The notes under the pieces are model-generated. The model was not told the DNA's origin. It ran no database searches and worked only from the letters and a program-made list of their open reading frames with translations. Shown here one piece after another: positions 47,930-59,605 of a stretch of 64,000 bases of DNA. Numbering within the stretch: the stretch's first letter is position 1; every line of letters begins with the position of its first letter. The position numbers and the translations under genes are program-made. The stretch is taken from assembly GCA_013399015.1 (NCBI GenBank), contig VWZX01006706.1, positions 185,915 to 249,914 of the forward strand, read 5' to 3'. This stretch comes from Galbula dea (Eukaryota > Chordata > Aves > Piciformes > Galbulidae).

Positions 47930-48186
47930 GAAAGATGTATTCAAAAGAAATCAGCCAAACTCCTGGCTTTTTTGAAGTGGATGAAGGTTTCAATGACGCT
48001 GAGGAGTAAGCATGTGCAAGCGTGTGACCTACCACTTGGATATAGTACTCTGTGTTTTGCAGCAACCTGGTACATACGGAAATTTTTCAGGGGAAGAAGC
48101 AGGAGGAGATGGATAAGAAAAAGGAGATGCAGCAGCAGCTTCTCCTATTGGCCATGAGATGTCAGTATTGCAGTCAGACTGCTTTA
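47930..48186 (+). other. Unidentified coding-like segments with a 57-bp GT-AG interval
   Basis: The plus-strand frame MYSKEISQTPGFFEVDEGFN continues DAE to 48005, followed by GTAAGC. After an acceptor tactctgtgttttgcag (AG 48061-48062) the frame resumes as NLVHTEIFQGKKQ, EEMDKKKEMQQQLLLLAM, RCQYC, ending in a stop at about 48186. Joining across the interval keeps the frame. The second part looks like a charged coiled coil. I do not recognise the protein. It lies antisense within the KIAA1958 remnant and next to a CR1 boundary. It could be a pseudogene piece or chance. Confidence 0.25.
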
Positions 48187-48714
48187 AATTGCCAGTAGCT
48201 TAGAACAACCTTGCAGAGCAACTTCCAAGTTACAAAAGTGTGAGTGGGGCTTTTTGTACTGTGGCACTTAGCCACAGTCCTTATTTTTGGTGGCTACACT
48301 GATTTTTCTGGGAGTTCATTATGAGAGAAAAGCCCTCAAATGCTCTGAATTGCACTGGCTAGCTCTGGAAGCAGAAATCATGCAAATAATACATCCTTAG
48401 GGTAACTGCAGGAAATCTTGTCACACAGCAGTGCGAGGCCAAGGTTGTGTACAAGTCTTAAGAACATGCAAATCTTTAGTGTGACCATAGGTTTCCAAGC
48501 TAGTGGCTCAACCATAGAGACAACAGGCTGTAAATTAATAAAGGCTATGGCTTTATTAAGAGAAACTTGGAAGGTGCCCAAGACCACAAGGACATAAAGG
48601 ACGCTAAAATTCCATCTCTTTCAAACTTCACAATAACTTAAATTGACCAGGAGGGCTGGCTGGCTCCCACCACAAAAAAAACCACCCCAACATTATTTTG
48701 CTAAGTTTTCTGAC

Positions 48715-48888
48715 CTTAGTGATGTCTATGTCATCTCTGAGTCCTTTGGTCATGCACCAGTGTCTCCACATGTTGAGAGCATGGAAGGTGACCTTGATTG
48801 GTGTTGGGGTTCACAGCACTGATACACAGGTACTTGAGGTCATCATCAAAACTAAGGATGGGAAATTTGTTGAGCTTAGTTGAATACA
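48715..48888 (-). pseudogene. KIAA1958: KIAA1958 preceding exon (start of Crypton-derived part), frameshifted
   Basis: Minus-strand exon bounded by a good acceptor (cttcatttgttttctag, AG at 48889-48890) and a weaker donor ACTAAG|GTCAGA at 48714. The first frame gives YSTKLNKFPILSFDDDL then CISAVNPNT. One extra A after the asparagine-threonine codons shifts the rest to another frame, which reads ALNMWRHWCMTKGL and DIDITK, both matching KIAA1958. The length is 174 nt where 173 is expected, so the net change is +1. The exon joins in phase 0 to the one at 46720. The large upstream KIAA1958 exon is not in the window. Confidence 0.85.
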
Positions 48889-51765
48889 CTAGAAAACAAA
48901 TGAAGAAAGGAGACAAAAATAGCTTGTACCAGTGACACGCTGCTCCCACTTCTGGCTAAGAGCAACTTGGAGGTTTTCACTAAACGGGAGGAATATAAGA
49001 AAGATGAAAAGCAGCATTTCCAAGATGATTTCCCATGAGTTTGTGCACTGAACAATGAGATGCTGCAGGAGGGACACCAACATGAAGTCACCCCAAAGCT
49101 GCTTCAAAGCTGAAAATGTACTGCCACACAGAGCTAGTTGTGAACAATGAGTAACACAGTGTCTTTCACCTTGCTGCAGAAGCAGTGGAAAGATGACAAA
49201 GGCAAAGTTTTTTTGTTTGTTAGTCAACTCAGGAGCAGGCGAAAAACTTGTCCTATTCCTACAAGCCTGACCGTACTGCCAGTGTGTCATACACCAGGAG
49301 TGCCTGTGCAAGCTGGACAGGCATTGCTAACTAAGTAGGATGTTCCACCCATACCCCCTTTCTACTCCCTGCTAGGCACAACAGAATCACATCCTGTTGC
49401 TTCAGTGGACCAAAAGCAGACGAAGTTTGATGAATACCATGAGCTAAGTGACGACATGCAGTGTGTTTCTTGCAAGGAGAGACTCAGGCCCACAAGCAGG
49501 AACTGGAAGTAGAGGATTGTTGGAGAACCTTTTTATAGATGTTCAGACACTTAATATCCTTTATGAAAGAGTAATACATTTTTATGATACCACTATAATT
49601 TTATTATACCTACTATATTTTAAGTCTACTTTTTACAGGGCTGAAGCTAATGGATTTTGCAGCCTTATGCATGTTAGCTTTGAAAGGTTGCTCTGAACAC
49701 CCGTGCACTGAGCTTGTGATCCCCATGGTGATAATCTCAGCATGTCAAGAAAAGGGAAAATGTGGTACACTTAAGAGGAAGGAGATGTTGGATTTCTAAC
49801 CCTCAGTTCTGCAGCCCCAGCTGACCATTGTTGCAGCCCCAGAGGTGTAACTCTGCGTACTAGAAAGACGTGGTTTTAAAGAGAGGTTTCTATTGTTGCA
49901 GCTTTTGCTCTTAACACAGTATACAAAAGACAAAACAACTGCATAAAATTAACTAAAGAATCCATGGCAAGCAAAACAAGCTGGAAAGCTGAACAGATGA
50001 ACCATGTACAGGCTAATATTGTAAGCATGTTGTCTGACATTCTTAGCTCTGGACACTTCTGTAACGGGAATCCCCAGCCTGTGGTATGCAGAACTCTGAC
50101 AGCCCAAGGTCTCCTCCTGAAGACTCCAAGAAAGATGACTGGAAAAAAACATGCTAAGCAGAGGAAAATATGCTGAAAAAAGCCCATTGCTGTGCAAACC
50201 TGCCTAGAGGTCTCACAAACTGAAGGGACCCTCTCTTCCATCTGTACACTGCAATTTGTTAGCAGACAAAAATAGGACTTCTTTCCGTCTGAAAGGTCAG
50301 CTGCAAGTATTTTTTTTTTAACTGAACTGTGTTTACAAACTTTGCTGATGGCAAGTGATCATCCTCTGTCGGTGGTGACAACCATTGCCTGTCATGCCTA
50401 GCAGCCACCTTTCTCTCCTGCTAGATCATGGATGATGCTGAAGAACAGGGGTGTTGTGAAAAATTCAGGTGGCATGAACTTGGGTGGAAGTGGCTTCGTG
50501 AGCTCTGCACGATGAGTTATTAGGCTGACAACTTTGCTAAAGAAAGGCTGGTATGCTCATGGAAATGATGAGCAGTTCAATCATCAGCAGTCTTCTCAAC
50601 AAGTGTTTGCTCTCTTGTGCACTCAGACCTTGCTACAACCCTCTTGCAATGGCTGTTCAGGTACTGTCCGCCCCTTATCAATGAGCAAGTCTTAGGTTAG
50701 TTCTCCATAAAGCCTCATACCTCCCCGGAGATTGTTTGCCCAGCCCCACAGGTTGGTAACATTCACCCTCACACCTCAGTTCCCCTCAATGCTGCTCTTG
50801 GTTTTGAAATTGTCATTTCATGACCTTCCACCAGCTCACAGTGCTGGCTCACCTAAGGACTACTTCTGAGAGCACCAAGAGCACTTTGGGAATCAGCCTA
50901 GTAAAATCAAGAGCTCAACCATACAATGCCAGTTGCTCTAGAAGATATAACAGCAGAAGTTTCACTAAAGTTCTCATACTGCAATTAATCCCACAGGGAT
51001 TAATTAACTGCTGATAGGACTCAGTTTGAAAATTGTAGTGGCCATCTCCTGAATCAGAATACCACTCAAGCAATTTACCAAACCAAAACAGAAGACAGAG
51101 GCTTAGATTGCTTCTGGCTTCACAAGCAGGATTTACTATATTAAGTTATAGTTCCTGCTTTCTTCAAATTCCAGATTTTCAAAATTGGGTCATCTGATTT
51201 GAGCTGAGCTCTAATACTTGATAGTGCTACCAGTAACAGCTTGTTATTAGCAGTACTTCAGTCCTGAACCGGGTCAGTGAGTCAAGTGCTGCACCAGAAC
51301 AGGAATACACAGGGATGTTCAGGGATGTTTCATATCTTATGCATGGTGATGTCCATTAAAGTTTATACCACATTCTTCCTTTACTTCCCACGAGACACCT
51401 TGTCCTCATGAACTCAAACTACAAACATTGACCTCAGTTGCTCCCCATGCATCTACCCTGCTCCTGGTAGAATGATTTCCAGATCAGAAAGTGATGGTTA
51501 TTGTGAGCAGTGTGCAGCTCTAATACTTGCAGCAGAAGACTAGCATTACAAAACAAAAATGAAATAAAATGATAGTGAGTTTGGGCATTTATCAGCTGCC
51601 ATCTGTAAGAATGTTGTATCATCAGAAAGCTTGAACAAGAGCTACCCAATTTTCCACTCCTACAGGAAATAGATCATCCTGGGTTCTCTTCTTTATTTTT
51701 TTATCAGCATAATTGATATTTGCTTTCTTTTGTCCAGAAGAAAATAGTTGCTCTCTTTCATTCTT
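48889..51765. other. No gene recognised (possible KIAA1958 intron)
   Basis: Inferred to be intronic or downstream KIAA1958 sequence on the minus strand. The long upstream coding exon of that gene was looked for and not found. Plus-strand frame scraps at 49147-49338 and 49420-49510 (with CVSC) are unassigned. Confidence 0.4.
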
Positions 51766-52062
51766 GGACAGGGAGACCTCATCCCAGTTTACAACTTCCT
51801 CACCAGAAAGGGAGGGGTGGGTGCTAATCTCTTCTCTCTGGTGACCAGCGACAGGACCCGGGGGAATGGCATGAAGCTGTGCTGGGGACGTTAGAAAGAG
51901 CTTCTTTACCCAGAGAGTGGTGGAGCACTGGAACAGGCTGCCCAGGGAGGCTGTCCTGGCATCAACGCTCACAGAATTCAAGAAACACTTGGAGAATGCT
52001 CTTAGACATATGGTGTGACTTTGGGGTTGTCCTGTGCTTAAATAGGAGTTGGACTCGATGAT
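51766..52062 (+). mobile_element. CR1-type element, outer copy, left part
   Basis: Diverged CR1 3' region: tggtgaccagcgacaggacc, cactggaacaggctgcccag then ggaggctgtcctggcatcaa, ending gttggactcgatgat. The expected continuation (ccttgtgggtcccttcc) is found only after the inserted CR1, at 52581. Confidence 0.88.
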
Positions 52063-52580
52063 TAGTACTGTGTACAGTTCTGGGCTCCTCAGCATAAAAA
52101 AGATGTAGACCTCTTGGAGCGGGTCCAGAGGAGGGCCACAAAGATGGTCAAAGGACTGGAGCACCTCCCCTACGAGGACAGGCTGAAGGAATTGGGGTTG
52201 TTCGGCGTGGAGAAGAGAAGGCTTAGAGGGGACCTTATAGCGGCCTTTCAGTACCTGAAAGGGGATTATAAGGCAGAAGGAGAGAGACTTTTCTCATGGT
52301 CTGATTGCAACAGGACACGGGAATGGCTACAAGCTGAAGGAGGGGAAATTTAGGCTGGAGATTAGAAGGGGTTCTTTACCCAAAGGGTAGTGAGGCACTG
52401 GAATAGGTTGCCCAGAGAGGTTGTGGATGCCCCATCCCTGGCGGTGTTTTAAGGCCAGGCTGGATGTGGCCCTGGATGACCTGGTCTAGTGCATGTGGCA
52501 TCCCTGCCCATGGCAGGGGGGTTGGAACTAGATGATCTTTAAGGTCCCTTTGAACCTGAGCCATTCTATGATTCTATGAT
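52063..52580 (+). mobile_element. CR1 LINE inserted into the outer CR1
   Basis: Starts tagtactgtgtacagttctg and encodes MERVQRRATKMVKGLEHL, PYEDRLKELGLFGVEKRR, then a frameshift. It ends ggggttggaactagatgatc, then attctatgattctatgat. Both ends are precise with respect to the outer element. The 5-mer atgat occurs at both junctions and may be the target duplication or microhomology. Confidence 0.92.
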
Positions 52581-52626
52581 CCTTGTGGGTCCCTTCCAGC
52601 TCGGGATATTCTGTGATTCTGTGAAT
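52581..52626 (+). mobile_element. CR1-type element, outer copy, right part
   Basis: ccttgtgggtcccttccagc, tcgggatattctgtgattct, gtga completes the 3' end of the element broken at 52062. Confidence 0.88.
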
Positions 52627-53443
52627 AGAGAAAGTTGTAACATAGTAAGACATTAAGCTACTCAAGGAGAAATCTCCCAGATCTTTCCCGGGATAGCTGC
52701 CAATTTCCATTTGTCTTTGGTGTATATTACTGAGCAAGCCACCTGTGAGTTACTGACCCCACTTTGCCATCTCCAAAGGCTATCTGAAGAGGCAATGTGC
52801 CATAATGTCCCCGAACAACTTCCACATTAGTTGCGGTCATGATATTCTTAAGCAATGCTTTGAGCACAATGTTCAGATACATTCAGGTGCAGCCAGGAGA
52901 CATCGCCACACTTTTGAGATCATCCTGGGGAAGCACTCCAATGCCATCTGCCAAGCCACCAGGAAGGCCTGAGCCCTGCAAGACAGGGCACAACCTGTGC
53001 ACACTATTTGGCTACCCTGCAGCAGGAGAAGGGGAGGAAAGGAAATACAGCTATCTCACAGGCTGTGGAAGAACAGTAGCTCTTAAAGTGGCAATCGGGG
53101 TTAAATCAGTGTTCAAAGGGAAAAATGAAAGCAGCTGAGTTACCAAAATTTTACCGCTTTGCTTAGCTGAACCTGCATTAACAACATGAACCATGAACTA
53201 CCACCTGCATACTCAATTTTAGACCAATGGAAAGCATGTTAACTTCAACCTCTGTGAAGACAGGTTAATCCAAACTATAGAGTATAATCAAACAAGTTTA
53301 TGGTGTGTTTGCAACAAACACCAAAAGCACTTGGCAGCCTCTGGCCATCACATGTCCTTACCTCAGTTCTCTTGTCACCTTCTCTGAAGACCTCTGTTTT
53401 TTCTTTCTACCTGTCACTGGGATCACAGCAGGCCCTTTGGCAC
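52627..53443. other. No gene recognised
   Basis: Unique sequence. The plus-strand open frame 52839-53138 (99 codons) has no homology that I recognise. Confidence 0.5.
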
Positions 53444-54000
53444 TGTCATGGTTTAACCCCAGCTAGCAACCAACCAGCTCACTCTGCCTCCCTTCCCAGT
53501 GGGATGGGTAAAAGAATGGGAAAAACAAAAAAGAAAAACCTTTTGGATTGAGATAGGAACAGTTTAATAACTAACCTAAACAAAACTAAAATGTAATAAT
53601 AATTTTAAAATAAAAAGTAATGTAATGATAAGAGGGAGAAATAAAAGCCAAGAAAAGAGAAGTGATGCACAATGCAATTGCTCACCACGTGCTGACTGAT
53701 GTCTGAGCAGCAGTCTGTCCCCCCTGGCCAACTCCCCCCAATTTATATACTGAGCATGACATGCTATGGTATGGAATATCCCTTTGACTAGTTTGGGTCA
53801 GCTGTCCTGGTTATGCTACCTCGAAGCTTCTTGTGCTCCTGCACACAAGCAAAACATAGGAATCTGAAAAGTCCTTGATTTCCTGGCACGAACTAAAAGC
53901 ATCAGTATATTACCAACTTTCTCCTCATACTCAACCCCAAAAATAGCAGTATTGTAGCTTCTAAAAAGGAAAATCAGATCTATCCCGGATGAGATCAGGA
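53444..54000 (-). mobile_element. ERVL-like solo LTR
   Basis: The left edge reads TGTCATGGTTTAACCCCAGC, the reverse complement of the avian ERVL-type LTR end. The body includes the characteristic A-rich middle and cacgtgctgactgatg. The right part has aatctgaaaagtccttgatt and ends near atcccggatgagatcagga. The right terminal CA/TG is lost and no target duplication is clear. No internal viral genes are present. Confidence 0.8.
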
Positions 54001-56239
54001 AAGATGTAATGTCTTTTGGATGCTGTTGTGCTGAAAACCACCACACAGTACCTCCACTAGCACCAAGTGGCAAGAATGGGATTTATTTTGCAGAGTCTTC
54101 CAGGTGATGAAAATGCAGTCCCGGAATACCTGCTGAAAATCACGTTTCTCTGCCCCTCAGCCCTAGTGTCACTTACCTGGGGGATTTGGCTTTTTCCTTT
54201 TTCTCATGCTCCTTTGGCAGAACCTAGGACACTGACCTTCTCCAACACAGTTGTCATCCCATGTAGGATTTTGTTGAAGCTCTCACAGAATTTTTCCACT
54301 TTGAATGTTTCTCTTTCACAACACAGAGGCTTTATTCATTTTGGTTTTCTGGTCCTTTAATTTTAAAACCTCTTCAAAACAAAATTCAGGTCTGTCTTAA
54401 AAGATGCATACATATTCTTTGATGCACATTTAATATTGCTCTAGTTGAATATTAAAACAAAACTATGTGGAAAGCAGACCTTCCTGCTGAAGTTGTAACT
54501 GCAAAATAAATAATGTCAAACCAAACTGTGCCTTGGAATTGATGTAACCAGATGAGGTTCAAGAAAATGACACTAATTCAAAAAGGCTCTCAGAACGTAG
54601 GCCTTCAGTCCTACTGAAGTAAGATTATATGAGCACAGGGTTCAAGTCAAGCTTGCTTTAAGTACATTCCTGAGCAGGGAAGGACTCAAACAATTGTTTA
54701 AGTGTTTTCCTGAAACACAGACCCAGAAGTTAAAGAGGGTATGGCAGCAACTATTTCTTGGTGAGACTGTTTGCACTCTGCTAATCGAAATGCATCACAG
54801 GTCCATGGGAACTTCCCAGCTACATTGATCCTCATACTTGAAAAGCATGGGACAGAGCAGTGCTTTTTTCTTACACAAAGTGCTTCGAAATGCCAAGTAA
54901 ATTGTTTTCAGTTGATTAAAGAAAGCATTCAACTTTGCAGAAAACAGTTTATTAAATACATGAGACTTGGCTGCTACACTTAATTACAGACAAAATACTG
55001 TGAATAAAACATGCACTTACCACAGACATCGACGACTATCTTGATTATGTTTTAAATGATCTTTAATTCTTTACATTTAAGGCTGTACCCATACAAATTT
55101 TAAAAAAACAAAGATAAAAACTCACATTACAACAGTAGCAAACATTGTACAGACAGTGAAATCGATCTCCAACGCAGCAGAACCAGACTCTTAAAGATCA
55201 TAACAAGAGAATAAAAATGGAGCTGAAGTGCAATAAAGATCAGAATATCTCTGGTAAAAGTGAATGTCATACTTCAATTAGCACATGAGTGAATCCATTC
55301 TTTTCAAAATCCTTATTATCTGACAGCAGAGCAAGGAATGAAATTCAGACACCATTAAACAAAGAAACAAAAAAAGATCTCTTGGTTTTAGTTTCTTCTT
55401 AGTGAGGGTACTTTTGTAATCAAACACAAAAAGAACATTTTCCAAGGAGACATCTGACTGTCCTGTGGCAGACAGTAGTACAAGATACATTTGTTTACTC
55501 TGTCACAATTTAACAAGAGTGAAGTGTCTTGCAGTAGGAAACAAAAACCCACTATGACTAAAAACCAGTTCTCAGCTGGCAGAAGTAACAGGCAACTTTA
55601 TTGACCATATTGGTCTTCATCTGTGAAGGACCTTACCCTGTATGAAGTTTGTCTCTTGAAAATATGTTGCAGAAATAGCAATATGGCATCTACATGGGTC
55701 AAAAGTTATCCAGCTGATGAGAAAAAAAGATTGTCAGCCCTGGAAACCCAGCTGGGGATTTCCAAGTCAAAGTAGGTTACAAAATCTTTATTTACAACAG
55801 TGAAGTCTTCTTGCTTGTTTTTCTCAGGTTGCTGTGCAACTTCAGAAATAAAGTATTTTGAGGACAATGGGGTTGAATGGGTAGCTCTGAAAATGGACTG
55901 TAATTGACAAATGTGACAAATTTGCCCACACTTTCAGAAAATATTCTAGTAATCACTCCCTTCCCCTCAGATATTCTAGATTTGAGAGCTTAATGCATTA
56001 AAACACATCAAAACACTACTTCTGCCTAACAAACTGTTGTATATATAATCCCCCAAATGCAGAGGCAAGAGATCTGTATAATAAGGTGCCTTGTGTACCA
56101 AGCCTTAGATACCTGATTACAGCTGAGGCTTGCAAAGGGGTCTAAAAAAACCTATGTCTCCAAATTCTACAGGGGGTGTTGGATGGAGCTCCTGGCTCAT
56201 CTCAGCAGCACAATCTAAGCTGCATTTTTTTTTACAAAA

Positions 56240-56300
56240 AAATAGAAGAAAAAAAAAAGAAGAAGAAAAAAAAGAAGGAAAAAAAAAGGAATAGAGGAAA
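56240..56300. repeat. A/G-rich low-complexity tract
   Basis: Runs of a and g (aaaaaaaaagaagaagaaaa) over about 60 bp. The translated frames rich in lysine or phenylalanine here are artefacts. Confidence 0.9.
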
Positions 56301-59300
56301 AGAGAAAGCTTGTCCTGCATGGTGTCACAGTGACTGGAAAGTGGTATCTAAACCAGCACACTATTAGTATCAGCCATTTTGTGTCTTGAAACCAGTAACA
56401 CATGGTGGAAAGTGAACAAATATCACTGAGGTCTGTGACACACACCTTAGGCTGCAGGCTAAATCCTAATGCCAGGTCTGCACCTGCAGAACTGTAACTG
56501 CATTTCCAGCATGCAAAGTGCTAAACAAAGGGTATTGATTGCTTTCCTGATTCAAATATAAGCTGAAGGTAATGCAGATGTATCTAGCTTCAGAGTGGAT
56601 GAGGATGGGGAACAAACAGCTTCTCTGCTGCAGGTATCTGATGCTGGTTTTTTCTTCTTTTTTTTAATCCAAGCTGGGTGAACACGCAGAAGAAGCTATG
56701 AAGACCAATTGGTAAGACAATTAGTTTAGTTGGTGGGACCACGGAGACTCAGATCTACTACATAGAAGAAATGCAGGAAATAAGACTGTGTATCACTGCC
56801 TTGCATATTTGACATTAGGGCCACATAGGCAAGAGTTCTGCAGAGTCAAAACTCTTCACTCATACTAGTGGAAGCATGCATTCATGTGTAAATGGATACC
56901 AGGCAAGCAAGCAATGGAGAAACACATTGCAACTGGTCTCAGCCAGCTTCTGATCTGGCAGGAGGAGTCCGAAGAAGCTACTACTTTTTCAAGGACAATA
57001 AAAGGGCCTAACATATATCTGAAGAAAGCCCTATTCCCTCCAAGACATGGGATCTGAGGTGCTTCAAAATCCTTATCACTTGTAGAAGACTTAGATCTTC
57101 AGCTGGAGTTTTAAAATTCATCAGTTTGTGGGTGACTGGCTTGCAATCTGCTACATGGGATGATTTTCAGTGTGTTCTGGGCTGCATCCTTTACTATTGC
57201 TTTTTGTAAATGTCTTGGGTATCACAAAAAGGAGCAGCTATATTGAAATTTTGGCATAAAAATGGTTTTTTGAAGTTTCTTAGATCACAAAGGCTGCAAA
57301 TTGTCTTGCTGGGGAACAGAGATGCCTTTAGACCACTACCCATAAGGCTGAATTCAATGCAGTCATTTTCCAAGTCACAGAGTTTTTCTGGCAACTTGGT
57401 TTTCTGATTTGAAAAGACTTTTCAAGTCATGTAACAGACTTTCAGCTTTTAGCAGAGATGGAAAACTGATGGTTTGTCTTTTTTCCACACAAAATACAAT
57501 TCTGGAAACTTGTCTAAGAACAGTTGACCATAGCTGGTGGCTGGGAAATACACTAGAGAGATGGAACGTCTTGCATTTCCCTCCTGCCTTTTTCTGTTAT
57601 ATGATTATGGTATGCCTCAATTCCAGCCTGTCAAAATCTTGTCAAAATCAAAATGAATGCTTGTGTGTGTCTGTTTACTATACTGCCAGATTCCAAACAG
57701 AGGGTGAAAAAGGAACTGAAAATGCAATGTCAGAATTTTAATCAACAGAGTTTGTCTGCCGTGAAAGCATGAGACCAAAAACCTTGGGCTTGAATTTCGT
57801 CCAAGTCTCATTTGGCAGCAGTGTATGATTTCAGAGGATATGGAACAGGGACTGGAATCCACCACTTGAGTAGACTGACACTTGTTTACAAGAGCAGGCT
57901 CACAACTGTTATGAGAGCTAACAGTTTTGTATGGTAATCAGAGGACTGCTTTCATTAAGCAGCTCTTCAGCATGCTGCACAATGACTTGGACAGGCTTAG
58001 CTAGTCACTGGATCCATTACCAACAGGAACATTTGGGTGCTGCACATTCCCTGACACCCCTCATGTTCACAGTTGGCAGACTGCTGCTGCAGTGTGTGGC
58101 TGGGGAAGATGGCTTCTTCACAACTCTATTAAAAGGTTGGGGTTTTTTGTGATTCTGTTTGGTTTTGGTTTTGTTTTTTCCAAATGAAAAGTAACAAGAA
58201 GACAATTTAAAGAAAGATGGAGAGTTCAAGGTAATTTTTTTTTTTTTAATGAGTTTTAAGCTGGTAAGTGATCATCTGTGCAGAACAAGATATTAGAAGT
58301 TTGGCACCTCCCATCTACCATGACATACTGATCCCTTCTATAGAAGGCACTAAATACTGGCTTAAAACAGGAAATGAGGAGCTGAATGCAGAGTTTTACC
58401 ATGACACACACACACACAAAACCTGCTAACTGGCACAGCTTTGTAGTACAGTTTTCAGCTACCTACAACACTGGTGATTATAGCAGCAATGGTTAGTATT
58501 TTTACAAGTACCACATATACATACAAGTATCAGAACATCTAGAAAACATGCAAAATTTCAACAGCAACATCACTAAACCACACAATGCATAGAATTATTA
58601 TTAATAATTTGGCAAGACAGTAAATCTTTGTCTTATAAAACAAAACAAAAGAATTAACAAAATCTAATTCTTTACAAAGTGTTCTTTAAAAAGTTGAGTT
58701 GTCCTTAAAGTCAGTGAGTGAAAGTCAGCCTTAGAGAGAGGTTTTACTCTGAGAATGAATTGGTCACTTGGAAGTGTTCACATTGTTAGGTGGAAATTTG
58801 GTTATTTTTAAGCAAAATACATTTTTCAACTGCGGTTTTGGAGGAGGCAGTGCTAATCTTGTCAGTTTACAAAATGGTAGAAACTGCATTCATATTAAAA
58901 GATTAGAAAGATTAAACATTGCATACAGGGAAAGATAAAAGCTTTATTGAAGCCGTTTCTCCCTCACACTGCTCACCATGAGACCAACGGTTGTCATAGC
59001 AAAAATACTTTTCAAAGGCAGAGTTAAACCCAGAAGACAATTAAAACAAATGCAAAAGATTTTCTAATTCTAGTGTAAAACAAAGTAGGGTATTAAAGGA
59101 TGAGGATTATGGTTGCCTTCTTTAGAAAAAAAAGACAAAATTTTCCATCATGGTTGCCAAGGTTTCCCACTGCCTTCCCACTATCTTCATCACACATAGA
59201 TATTCTGCCACTTCTTTTTCTTCCAGTCTTGAATCTTTGGTCTACTCTGACCCCGAGATAGATGGGTCATGCAGACAAAACCAAACTCTGTCAACACAGC

Positions 59301-59539
59301 TATGGCCACCCAATGTCCTTTCCTGCATACTTCAGACCCATGTGTTCCAGTGGGGCTACTCACCTGCTTACAGTCAAGTGCAGTTAACAGCCCAAGCTGG
59401 GTGGAAACAGGTGGCACAGACATGCCTTTCTTATAGTGCTTTGCAGAACCAGCACCAAGTCCTCTCCAGCAGCAGCACCACTTAGTTTGCTGGCACTGCT
59501 GTAAATGGGAATAAAATCAGGCTCTCACCATTTCCCTGC

Positions 59540-59605
59540 TCATTGCAGGGGGATTGGAACTAGACAACCTTTAAAGGTCCCTCCCAACCCAAACCATTCT
59601 GTGAT
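59540..59605 (+). mobile_element. Short CR1 3' end fragment
   Basis: cattgcagggggattggaac, aacctttaaaggtccctccc, aacccaaaccattctgtgat: the last 65 bp of a CR1. Confidence 0.85.

Noticed and set aside
47490..48065. 191-codon minus-strand ORF joining CR1 to unique sequence
   Set aside because: It depends on the N at 47521 and the artefactual duplication.
48378..48640. Apparent continuation of KIAA1958 just left of its 48.7-kb exon
   Set aside because: A superficial match to the lysine/aspartate-rich segment was abandoned because the true continuation, with far better identity, is the exon at 46720, behind an intact acceptor.
52740..52990. Minus-strand frame with a weak ankyrin-like GTLPLQIA string
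   Set aside because: Only a single short motif; surrounding frames carry stops and no second repeat unit is present.
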